This document shows positions 1-7,500 of a DNA stretch of 9,304 nucleotides, one piece after another. The stretch is from Acidobacteriota bacterium (GTDB lineage Bacteria; Acidobacteriota; Terriglobia; Terriglobales; Acidobacteriaceae). Every line of letters starts with the position of its first letter. Position 1 is the stretch's first letter. A program made the position numbers and the translations under genes. The stretch spans positions 1-9,304 of the forward strand of contig QHVR01000323.1 of the NCBI GenBank assembly GCA_003223595.1. The letters run 5' to 3'. The notes beneath the pieces are model-generated. The model did no database searches and was not told the DNA's origin. It saw only the letters and a list, made by a program, of their open reading frames with translations.

Positions 1-2470
1 GACCACCGTGGTCGCGGCGCAAGTCAAAGACAAAATCTTCCCCGATCCTTATTTTGGAATGAATCTTCGCAGTTTGCCTGGGGTGAACTATCCCATTGGC
101 GGCAACTTTTCAAATATTCCAATGGCGCCGGACAGCCCCTACGCAGTGTCGTGGTGGTACCGCAAGACGTTCGCAGTGCCGCCGTCCTATAAAGGAAAGA
201 CGGTCTGGCTGAAATTTAATGGCATCAATTATCGCGCGAATATCTGGCTCAATGGTAAGCAGATCGCGAACTCGAACGATGTTGCCGGTGCCTGGCGAAC
301 ATACGAATTCAATATTACGAAAACTGCCAAGCCTGGGGCCGAAAACGTGCTTGCGGTTCAGGTGTTCGCTCCCACCGAGCACGACCTGGCAATCACGTTC
401 GTGGATTGGAACCCGGCGCCTCCCGATAAGGACATGGGACTCTGGCGCGAGGTCTACCTGACCACCAGCGGGCCGGGCGCACTGCGATATCCCACCGTGG
501 TCTCGAAACTGAATCCTCCAACCAACGACAGCGCGCAGTTGACGGTCACGGCGCAGGTCAAGAACGGCACCGATCAGCCGGTGCAGGGGAAGCTGAAAGG
601 CCGAATTGAGAACATTGACTTCGACCAGGATGTAGAGCTTGGACCCAATGAAGCGAAGGATGTGACCTTCGCGCCCGACAAATTCTCCCAGCTGGTGGTT
701 TCGAATCCTCGCTTGTGGTGGCCAGCGCAAATGGGAAAGCCGGAACTGTACAAGCTGGCGATGGAGTTCGACGTAAACGGGTCTGCGAGCGATCACTCCA
801 CCACACAGTTTGGGATTCGCGAAGTCACATCGGATTTCAACTCGGTTGGCGGACGCGCATTTCACATCAACGGCAAGAACATACTCATTCGCGGTGCGGG
901 ATGGACGCCGGACATGATGTTGCGCGAGAACTCGCAGCGGTTACACGACGAAATCCGCTACGTGAAAGATATGGGGCTGAATACGGTACGTCTGGAAGGC
1001 AAACTGGAGACCGAAGAGTTCTATCAGCTCACCGACAGTCAGGGAATTCTGGTGATGGCGGGGTGGTGCTGCTGCGATTTCTGGGAGCGCTGGCCGCGAT
1101 GGAAGCCTGAAGACTTCGAGATCGCCAAGCAGTCGCTGCGCGACCAAATTTATCGCTTGCGTAGCCACCCCAGCCTAGTGATGTGGCTGAACGGCAGCGA
1201 CAATCCTCCTCCGCCGGATGTGGAGCAGATGTATCTGGACATCGAGAAGGAGCTATTCTGGCCGAATCCAGTGGTGTCGTCAGCTACTGGCAAAAAGACC
1301 AGCGTGACGGGGGAGAGTGGGGCAAAGATGAGCGGGCCCTACGAATATGTCGCCCCCAGCTACTGGCAGGTGGACACGCCTGAGGGCCAGCCCGGGCGCA
1401 AGCTGTGCAATCCTGGTGGTTGCGGCGGTGCTTACGGATTCAATACCGAAACCAGCATGGGGCCTGCAGTCCCGCCAGTCGAAAGTATTCGCGCGATGGT
1501 CGGCAAAGACCACATGTGGCCCATTGACGATGTTTGGAACTATCACGCGGGCGGCGGAGAGTTCAAGACTATCAACGTGTTCAGTGAGGCTCTGGCGAAC
1601 CGCTATGGCAAATCCGACAACGTGGACGATTTCGCCATCAAGTCGCAGATGCAGACTTACGAGGGCGTGCGCGCCATGTATGAGGCGTACAGCCGCAATA
1701 AGTATCAGGCAACAGGCGTGATCCAGTGGATGCTGAACAATGCGTGGCCTTCCATGATCTGGCATCTGTACGACTACTATCTTCGTCCGGGCGGCGGATA
1801 TTTTGGCGCCAAGCGGGCGATGGAAGACCTGCATCCCATTTACGGGTATGACGATCATTCCATCTGGGTGGTCAGCAGCCATTACGAAGATGCGAAGGGG
1901 CTGAAGCTCGTAACGAAGCTCTACAACCTTGACGGAACCGAGAAGTTCACGCAGGACAATCCGGTCGACGCGGGGGCGGACAGTACCGCCAAGATTTTTA
2001 CCCTTCCCGATGTATCAGGTTTGAGCAATACGTACTTCCTGGTGCTTCGGTTGCAAGACTCGACTGGCAGACTGGTGGGATCAAACTTCTACTGGCTCTC
2101 GACGAAACCTGAAACTCTTGACTGGGCAAAGAGCACATGGTGGATGACGCCAACTTCCTCCTACGCTGACTACACCTCGATCTCCGAATTACCGAAGGTA
2201 AAGCTGAAAATTAGCGAGCGCACCGAGCGCAAGGGCGAGGATGCGATCACACATGTGACTCTGGACAATCCCAGCAAGAGTCTGGCATTTTTCGTACGCC
2301 TGAAACTGGATAAGGGTCCCAAGGGAGAAGAGATTCTGCCCGTCATCTGGGAAGATAACTATATCTCTCTGCTACCGGGCGAAAAGCGCGAGATCACGGC
2401 ATCCTATCGCGCCAGCGAGCTGGGAGCAGCCAAGCCCAGCCTGGAAGTGAAGGGCTGGAACGCGGAGTAG
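1..2470 (+). CDS. Glycoside hydrolase family 2, exo-beta-D-glucosaminidase-like (5' end missing)
   Basis: Predicted exo-acting glycosidase, probably secreted, that releases D-glucosamine from non-reducing ends of chitosan-type oligomers. The frame is open from base 2 and the GTG at 8 is internal: residues TTVVAAQV lead into the FPDPYFGMNLR block that normally follows an N-terminal stretch. Numbering from that GTG, the order is a sugar-binding beta-sandwich (about 1-155, WWYRKTF, NGINYRANIWLNG), an Ig-like domain (about 160-270), a TIM barrel (about 275-600) and C-terminal Ig-like domains (to 820). The barrel has NGSD at 395-398 and FNTETS at 478-483. In characterised exo-beta-glucosaminidases of this GH2 branch the equivalent Asp is the acid/base and the Glu the nucleophile, so D398 and E481 are the proposed pair. 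Classical GH2 enzymes carry Asn-Glu at the first site. TGESGAKMSGPYEYVAP (434-450) is also typical of the branch. Beta-mannosidase-like activity is the main alternative. The family assignment is firm; the substrate is inferred. The gene is convergent with the VOC gene. Confidence 0.9.
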   Translation, partial: TTVVAAQVKDKIFPDPYFGMNLRSLPGVNYPIGGNFSNIPMAPDSPYAVSWWYRKTFAVPPSYKGKTVWLKFNGINYRANIWLNGKQIANSNDVAGAWRTYEFNITKTAKPGAENVLAVQVFAPTEHDLAITFVDWNPAPPDKDMGLWREVYLTTSGPGALRYPTVVSKLNPPTNDSAQLTVTAQVKNGTDQPVQGKLKGRIENIDFDQDVELGPNEAKDVTFAPDKFSQLVVSNPRLWWPAQMGKPELYKLAMEFDVNGSASDHSTTQFGIREVTSDFNSVGGRAFHINGKNILIRGAGWTPDMMLRENSQRLHDEIRYVKDMGLNTVRLEGKLETEEFYQLTDSQGILVMAGWCCCDFWERWPRWKPEDFEIAKQSLRDQIYRLRSHPSLVMWLNGSDNPPPPDVEQMYLDIEKELFWPNPVVSSATGKKTSVTGESGAKMSGPYEYVAPSYWQVDTPEGQPGRKLCNPGGCGGAYGFNTETSMGPAVPPVESIRAMVGKDHMWPIDDVWNYHAGGGEFKTINVFSEALANRYGKSDNVDDFAIKSQMQTYEGVRAMYEAYSRNKYQATGVIQWMLNNAWPSMIWHLYDYYLRPGGGYFGAKRAMEDLHPIYGYDDHSIWVVSSHYEDAKGLKLVTKLYNLDGTEKFTQDNPVDAGADSTAKIFTLPDVSGLSNTYFLVLRLQDSTGRLVGSNFYWLSTKPETLDWAKSTWWMTPTSSYADYTSISELPKVKLKISERTERKGEDAITHVTLDNPSKSLAFFVRLKLDKGPKGEEILPVIWEDNYISLLPGEKREITASYRASELGAAKPSLEVKGWNAE

Positions 2471-2473
2471 ATC

Positions 2474-2513
2474 TGGTGATTTGCCAATTAGGCAATTGAG
2501 TAATGTGGTAATC
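2474..2513. repeat. Five tandem degenerate 8-bp units
   Basis: Directly after the GH2 stop codon, five octamers follow without gaps: TGGTGATT, TGCCAATT, AGGCAATT, GAGTAATG and TGGTAATC. The shared pattern is roughly nGGnAATT. The second and third units also form a weak stem, TTGCC with GGCAA. The block is more AT-rich than the genes around it and has no reading frame of its own. It lies in the 3' untranslated region before the terminator hairpin. Its function is unknown. It may be a slippage-derived or dispersed intergenic repeat of this lineage. Confidence 0.6.
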
Positions 2514-2531
2514 GAGGAGAAGCAAGTTGGC

Positions 2532-2573
2532 TCCCCACTTCACTCTTTCTCGGGAGAAGTGGGGATTTTCATT
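2532..2573 (+). terminator. Intrinsic terminator of the GH2 gene
   Basis: TCCCCACTTC (2532-2541) and GAAGTGGGGA (2556-2565) are a perfect 10-bp inverted repeat around a 14-nt loop. The sequence TTTTCATTT follows at once on the + strand, which fits an intrinsic terminator for the GH2 transcript 62 bases after its stop codon. On the - strand no T-run follows the stem, so it would act less well for the VOC gene, although the hairpin could still form in that transcript and protect its 3' end. Confidence 0.7.
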
Positions 2574-2594
2574 TAGCGGGCCGTCATCAAAGAG

Positions 2595-2969
2595 CTACAC
2601 ATGTTCTGAGAGGGAAAGCGTGTTTCCATCGGGATCTTTGAACCAGGCGATCTTATCGCCGTTCGGCGCAGTCCAGATGCCTAACTCATCTTGCTTGAAG
2701 AATCCGTAGCGGACGAACTGGACTCCCTTGGCCTGGAGTTGCTGTACAACGCTCTCGATTCCTTTCACCTGCCAGCCCAGAATCGTGTGTTGCGCGGGAG
2801 TGACCGCCTGCACCTTTACCAGCCGCAGCATGATCCCATTCGCGTTCATGACAACCGCGAAGCCATCGTCCTTGACGAAACGCACGCCGAGCACTCCTTC
2901 GTAGAACGCTCGGGCCTTGTCGCAATCACTGACAGGAACGAACCCAATGATCTCTGCAGATCCGAGCAC
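2595..2969 (-). CDS. VOC superfamily (glyoxalase/bleomycin resistance/dioxygenase fold) small protein
   Basis: A 124-residue cytoplasmic protein with one VOC module made of two beta-alpha-beta-beta-beta halves. The family normally works as a dimer and may bind a metal and a small ligand. Visible landmarks are the opening strand IIGFVPVSD (7-15), the helix ARAFYEGVLGVRFV (19-32), the second-half strand TILGWQVKG (62-70), and the typical closing block WFKDPDGNTLSL (109-120). Family members include glyoxalase I, fosfomycin and bleomycin resistance proteins and dioxygenases. Nothing here singles out one activity, and the usual metal-ligand His/Glu set is not clearly complete, so the substrate is left open. 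The GTG start is supported by a good ribosome-binding site 6 bases upstream; the nearest upstream ATG in that region runs into a stop after three codons. The gene begins 13 bases after the permease stop and was probably transcribed with it. Confidence 0.85.
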   Translation of the reverse strand: MLGSAEIIGFVPVSDCDKARAFYEGVLGVRFVKDDGFAVVMNANGIMLRLVKVQAVTPAQHTILGWQVKGIESVVQQLQAKGVQFVRYGFFKQDELGIWTAPNGDKIAWFKDPDGNTLSLSEHV

Positions 2970-2975
2970 GCCTAT

Positions 2976-2981
2976 TCCTCC
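2976..2981 (-). promoter_or_regulatory. Ribosome-binding site of the VOC gene, next to the permease stop
   Basis: On the - strand GGAGGA lies 6 bases before the GTG at 2969 and starts 1 base after the permease stop codon (TAA, 2985-2983). The strong Shine-Dalgarno match decides the GTG start. It also suggests that ribosomes finishing the permease can move on to the VOC gene. A chance three-codon frame (ATG GAG GAA TAG, 2983-2972) overlaps the permease stop as TAATG and ends 2 bases before the GTG. Confidence 0.75.
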
Positions 2982-2982
2982 A

Positions 2983-4374
2983 TTATGAATCTCTGAAGTC
3001 GATCATCACCGGAGCCGAGCGGAACCAGTTGGTCTTGTAACCAACGTAGAGGATTCCAACGGCGAACCAGATCCCGCCGACGGTCTTGGCGATGATGTTC
3101 AAGTTGACCCAGATCAGGCCACAGAAAAGAAATCCGATAAGCGGCAGCACAATATCCGCAAGCACCCGGCGCTCATATCCCTGCTGGCGTCGCACGCCGA
3201 ATTGCCAGAAGCACGCCAAGTTAACGCCCATGAAAGCCAGAAATGCGCCGAAGTTGAGCAACTCCCCCGCGTGTTGGTACGCGCTGCCGATGTAGTTAAG
3301 AAGCACCGCACCGACAAATGCGAGTCCGCCAATCAAAAGAATGTTGTTGACCGGGGTGTTGCTGCCGGGCTTCAGCTGACCGAAAAATTTCTTCGGCAGA
3401 ACGCCATCGCGCCCCATGCCAAAAAGAAGTCGCGCCGCGCCTAGCGTGCCTGTGAGCCCGCTGCCAAACGCCGCCACCACCAGGATCAGCCCCATGGCAT
3501 TGAACAGAACCACTCCGCCGACGCGGCTGCAGATATCCATAAATGCGGTCTCGAGATTCGGGAACGAGCGCCAGTCGGGCCACACGCGTGCGCCCAGATA
3601 AGCTTCGATTCCGCTGCACACGCCAGCAAAAATGCAGGTGAGGACGACCGCCAACAAGACATTGCGCTTGGGATTCTCTACATCTTCGGCGAGCGTGGTT
3701 ACACCATCGAAGCCGATATAGGTCAGGGCAGCGAATGAGGTCGCGGTAAGAATTTTGTGCGAGTTGAAAGTCTTAGGGTCGTACAACGGCTGAAGGGAAA
3801 ACAGTCCGGCCCAGCCCTGGCCGCCGTACAAGAACTTGATCGCGAGGACGATGAAGAACACCACCACGACCGACATCACCGCCAGCAGAACCTTGTTGGT
3901 GTTCGCGGAGGATTTCACGCCTGCCAGATTCAGGACAGTCATGATGCCGACGATGAGTAAGGCCCAGGCTACAAACGGGACTTGGTGCAAGTAGCGCTCG
4001 TGCAAGGCCGTGGCGATCCAGACCGTGTTGATCAAAGGCTGGAGCAGGTAATCGAGGATCATCGCCCAGCCCGCGAGGAAACCCAGGTGCGGGTTCAGCC
4101 CCTTCCCTACGTAGGTGTAGGCGGATCCTGCGGTGGGGTAAATCGCTCCCATGCGGCCATAGCTGACCGCGGTGATCAACATGGCGAACAGCGCAATCAG
4201 GATGATGGTGACGAAGTGTCCGTCAGAAAGCTTCTGCGCTACGCCATAGAGCGGCACTGGCGCGATGGGCTGGATAAGGACGATTCCGTAAAAAATCAGG
4301 TCCCACAGCGTGAGCGTGCGGCGCAGGCGTGGAACGGCAGTTGTACCGGCAGAACTGGCGGCGGGGGTTTCCAT
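2983..4374 (-). CDS. APC-superfamily amino acid/amine permease
   Basis: A 463-residue inner-membrane secondary transporter of the amino acid-polyamine-organocation superfamily, of usual length for the family, with about 12 hydrophobic segments. The hallmarks are present: the helix-1 region LWDLIFYGIVLIQPIAP (23-39), where the broken helix binds substrate; YPTAGSAYTYVGKGL (79-93) with GFLAGW (98-103) for helix 3; YIGFDGVTTLAEDVENPKRN (219-238) for helix 6 and the following loop; and LLFGMGRDGVLPKKF (316-330) after helix 8. The family imports or exchanges amino acids or amines, often driven by protons; the substrate cannot be read from the sequence. The ATG at 4374 gives a short Ala/Thr-rich cytoplasmic tail before helix 1. 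No clear Shine-Dalgarno precedes it, so the start is less certain than the family. The VOC gene follows after 13 bases. Confidence 0.92.
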   Translation of the reverse strand: METPAASSAGTTAVPRLRRTLTLWDLIFYGIVLIQPIAPVPLYGVAQKLSDGHFVTIILIALFAMLITAVSYGRMGAIYPTAGSAYTYVGKGLNPHLGFLAGWAMILDYLLQPLINTVWIATALHERYLHQVPFVAWALLIVGIMTVLNLAGVKSSANTNKVLLAVMSVVVVFFIVLAIKFLYGGQGWAGLFSLQPLYDPKTFNSHKILTATSFAALTYIGFDGVTTLAEDVENPKRNVLLAVVLTCIFAGVCSGIEAYLGARVWPDWRSFPNLETAFMDICSRVGGVVLFNAMGLILVVAAFGSGLTGTLGAARLLFGMGRDGVLPKKFFGQLKPGSNTPVNNILLIGGLAFVGAVLLNYIGSAYQHAGELLNFGAFLAFMGVNLACFWQFGVRRQQGYERRVLADIVLPLIGFLFCGLIWVNLNIIAKTVGGIWFAVGILYVGYKTNWFRSAPVMIDFRDS

Positions 4375-4387
4375 GGGAACGGCTATT

Positions 4388-4414
4388 GGATTATGGACAG
4401 CCGGGAAATGTCAA
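4388..4414 (-). promoter_or_regulatory. Candidate sigma-70-type promoter of the permease-VOC unit
   Basis: On the - strand a perfect -35 hexamer TTGACA (4414-4409) is followed after 15 bases by TAATCC (4393-4388), a weak -10 match at a short spacing. The start codon lies 13 bases downstream, so a transcript from here would have a leader of only a few bases and no room for a ribosome-binding site. That matches the absence of a Shine-Dalgarno and hints at leaderless or near-leaderless translation. Support is only moderate because the -10 is poor. Confidence 0.35.
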
Positions 4415-4438
4415 TATTAAAACGATTCCGTGCTCGGC

Positions 4439-4499
4439 AGTTTCAAGTTTCGGGTTTCGAGAAGCTCGAGAAGCGAGCATTCGAAGGCCGAAACTGAAA
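4439..4499. repeat. Nested three-tier hairpin with tandem heptamers, intergenic
   Basis: Between the permease start and the stop of the TPR-propeller gene lies a near-complete inverted repeat. The outer stem is TTTCAAGTTTCGG (4441-4453) with CCGAAACTGAAA (4488-4499), 12 pairs with one bulged base. The middle stem is TTCGA (4456-4460) with TCGAA (4481-4485). The inner stem is GCTCG (4464-4468) with CGAGC (4474-4478) around a 5-nt loop. Its left side consists of tandem heptamers AGTTTCA, AGTTTCG and GGTTTCG (4439-4459). It starts 9 bases after the stop codon at 4508. It could act as a transcript 3' end, but no T-run follows the stem directly. It may instead be a dispersed palindromic repeat. 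Confidence 0.6.
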
Positions 4500-4507
4500 G
4501 CTCGAAC

Positions 4508-7500
4508 CTAACGCTGGGGGCCGTAATCGAACCAGTATCCCCGCTGTTCGTTTCCTGACATGTGCCGCGTGTTGTATTCGAGCAGGTAGTTCACGTGCTC
4601 GTCGTCCAGCGGGAACGTCTTTTTGCGCGAGTACGGATATTCGCCCATGCTCAGGAATGGCAGCGGCGCGACGTAGTTCCCTTGCGCGGCGTAGAAGTCC
4701 ATATCTTTTTCGTAGCCATTGGCCGCGAAGAAATAGTCGCGCACCCAGCCCTTGGGCAGCGCAGGCAAAGTGGAGGGATCGAAATCCAAACGCACTTCGT
4801 CGCCCGAACCAAACACGGCCAGCTTGTCATCGACGGCGGTGAGCAGCGGAAGCACGTCGCCGTAGCGCGTGTACGTGCCGACAGGTCGCGTATAGGGCCC
4901 GGTCGAGCTGGTCTTCTCGTAGACGTAGCGAACATTGCCTGGCGGCATGCCTTCGATCTTGTACGGGTAGCCGTGGAACTCGAGGTTGGCGTGCACCAGG
5001 GGAATCGTGTGCAGACGCGGGTGATTCGGCTCGCTAGTCGCCTGCGCCGTGCGATTAATCAGGATATTGTCCCAGTAGATTTGCAGATTCGTGGTCATGC
5101 GAATCTTCTCGGTCCCCAGAGGAAGCTTGCCGCTGAGATCGGCAGTCATCGTGCGCGGACCGCCAGCGGGGAAACCCATATCATCCATCACACGCTTCCA
5201 TTTTCCATCCGCGCCGAGAGCTTCTACGTAGGGCGCAATCGGCTGCAACTTTGTTTGCGCGGCCGCATACATGCTGTTGGCCGTGAAGTACTCGATTTCG
5301 CCGTGCATCAGCAGCCAGAGCGGGCGGCCATCGTAGGGCTTTCCTAAATCAAGCGTCAGAGAGTGCGGCTTGGCGAAACCCTGAAACTGTGTCATGGCAA
5401 AATCGCCGATGAAATGCTGTGCCAGCAGATCAGGCAAGACATTATGGCCGTGCTCGTCCCACGCGCCCGCGGGCGGCTGCGCGTTGCCGCTTACTACGAC
5501 CTTGAATCGCGGATAAGGCGGATTCGACGCGAAATATTCGTTGGGGTAAACCTCTTCCTCTGCGAGATGATCCACGGCTAATAGGCGCACTCGGTCGAGG
5601 TAGACGGCTTCCTCGAGCGGTTCCATGAAGCGGAAACTCAGAACTCGGCCGCTTCTCGCAACATCGGCGAGACGTGGTGCACCCTCATTTCGGTCCGTGT
5701 CAGTAATGGCGTGCCCCATGTCTCGTTGGTTTTGCGAGACATGGGAATTGGACTTCTCCCGAACCAGGCCCGTCGGAATCTTGATGTATTCGACCGGGCG
5801 CGGAATGTCGCGCTGGCCGGGAGCGATCCAGTGCCCCACAACCGCGGCGCCTAGCATGTCGGCCACAAATTCGTAGCGCTCGCCATTCCAGGCAAACAAG
5901 GTAGGGCAGGAGCTGCCACGCCGGTCGATTTCGAGAAGTTCGTGACGCTTGTCGCCGGCAACCTGATTTTCGTCAACTTCATCCTGCAGCACACCGCTGG
6001 GCCAGAGCATGCGGATGATGTCCGCGTTCCTCGATTGTCCCAGGCCAACGACGATATCGGTTGAGTTCTGGCCTAGATAGCCATTGGATCCGTAGATCTC
6101 GAATTTCTGCCGATTGCCACCAGAGAAGACTTCAACTTTCGTCCCAATCGCAGATTTGTTGTCATTCAGTCCTTTGAGTGAGAGCTTCAGCCAGTGATTC
6201 TGCGTTGCGCCTTCATTGCGCAGGAGCACGGCGGGGCCGTGATTCTGACTGATGAGCAGATCGGTCGCGCCGTCGTTGTCGTAGTCGCCGGTGATGATCG
6301 CGCGGGGCTCCTTGAGCTGAATCTTGTCGAGGCCGACATCAGCCGTGACGTCTTTGAATCCATCTGGGCCGAGGTTGCGGAATAACCGGATTTCTCCTTT
6401 CCCGTCTTTCGTCTCGCCGACGGCGACCAGGTCAACCCAGCCATCGTTGTCGTAATCGAAAGCGGCGACGCCGAATGCACGTGCCCAGTTGGTTTCCGGA
6501 AGCTTTGCGCGCTCCAGGGATTTTCCAACGTTGTTGCGCCAGAGAGTTAAGCCGGGCTCGGCGGGATCGGTCAATGCGAAATCCATCCACCCATCGTGAT
6601 CAAAATCAAGAATTGAAACTCCCGTGGGGCTCATTCGCACCGGATCCGGCCACAGGCGGCGTTCCTTGAACTTCCCCTCGCGTGGATTCTCCAGAATCTC
6701 TGGCGCGCTGCTGGTTACAAACAGATCGATCGCACGATCATTGTTATAGTCTGTCCCGATCGCACTGTTCGCACCGGAATTCCCGCCTAAACCTGTTTCC
6801 TCTGTAACGTCGGTGAACGTCCCATCGCCGTTATTGCGCCACATCCGGCTATTTCCCGTTTCATGCTGGCTGAGGGAACCGGAACGGCTGGCAACATATA
6901 GGTCTAGATCTCCATCATGGTCATAGTCGACAAAAGTTACCCCGGCGGGACAGCACACGCCCTTGATGCCGGCAGACGCAGCCACGTTCTTGAACGTGCC
7001 GTTGTGTTCGTTGTGAAGCAAGATAACAGCATCTCTTGACGTCACTGCCAGATCGCTGAAACCGTCATTGTCATAATCGCCCGCCGTGCAGCCGATCCCG
7101 TGAACACTGACATCGACGCCTGCCTTGGCCGTCACGTCTTCGAACTTGAGACCGCCCACATTGTGGAACAGCGACATTCCTTGAACCCCGTTGTCGGGCA
7201 GAAAGAGGTCCATTTTCCCGTCATTGTCATAATCGAGGAAGCAAGCGCCTGTGCCCAAAATGCCCGATGCATCAGGAGCAGACCGGGAGGTCAATCCGGC
7301 TTCCTTCGTTACATCCACGAACCGCACCTTGATTTGAGCGGGGGCTTTCAGGACAGCTTGCGGCGACTCCACGGCACGCGAATATTTCCCCTGCTCGCCG
7401 TAGGCAAGACTCATCGGCGCGCCGATCTTGTTCTGCGTGATGTACTGAAACTTCTTTAGGTGCTCGCGGGCGTTGTTGACATCTGAGGACTGCTGGTACG

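Noticed and set aside
8..10. GTG as true start of the GH2 gene
   Set aside because: Codons before it stay in frame to the window edge and fit the family (TTVVAAQV), no ribosome site is present, and the N-terminal part of the first domain and a signal peptide would be missing.
110..865. 251-codon open frame on the - strand inside the GH2 gene
   Set aside because: It lies antisense to a strongly conserved enzyme, shows no recognisable domain, and is of the kind expected from codon bias in GC-rich genes.
1280..1882. 200-codon open frame on the - strand inside the GH2 gene
   Set aside because: Covers the conserved catalytic region of GH2 in antisense; no motif and no ribosome-binding site.
2474..2513. 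CRISPR-like array
   Set aside because: The units are only 8 bp, degenerate and have no spacers between them.
2527..2709. 60-codon open frame on the + strand over the terminator and VOC 3' end
   Set aside because: It reads through the terminator hairpin and antisense to the conserved VOC C-terminus.
3982..4497. 171-codon open frame on the + strand across the permease N-terminus and the gap
   Set aside because: Antisense to the first membrane segments of the permease and runs through the hairpin region; composition is unlike a folded protein.
4562..5347. 261-codon open frame on the + strand opposite the TPR-propeller gene
   Set aside because: Antisense shadow of conserved coding sequence; the translation has low-complexity Arg/Val/His content and no known motif.
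5652..5758. CTTCTC at 5652-5657 and 5753-5758 as a target-site duplication of the palindromic element
   Set aside because: The copies are 101 bases apart, so exact excision would break the reading frame, and the first copy overlaps the hairpin arm; a 6-bp match of this kind can arise by chance.
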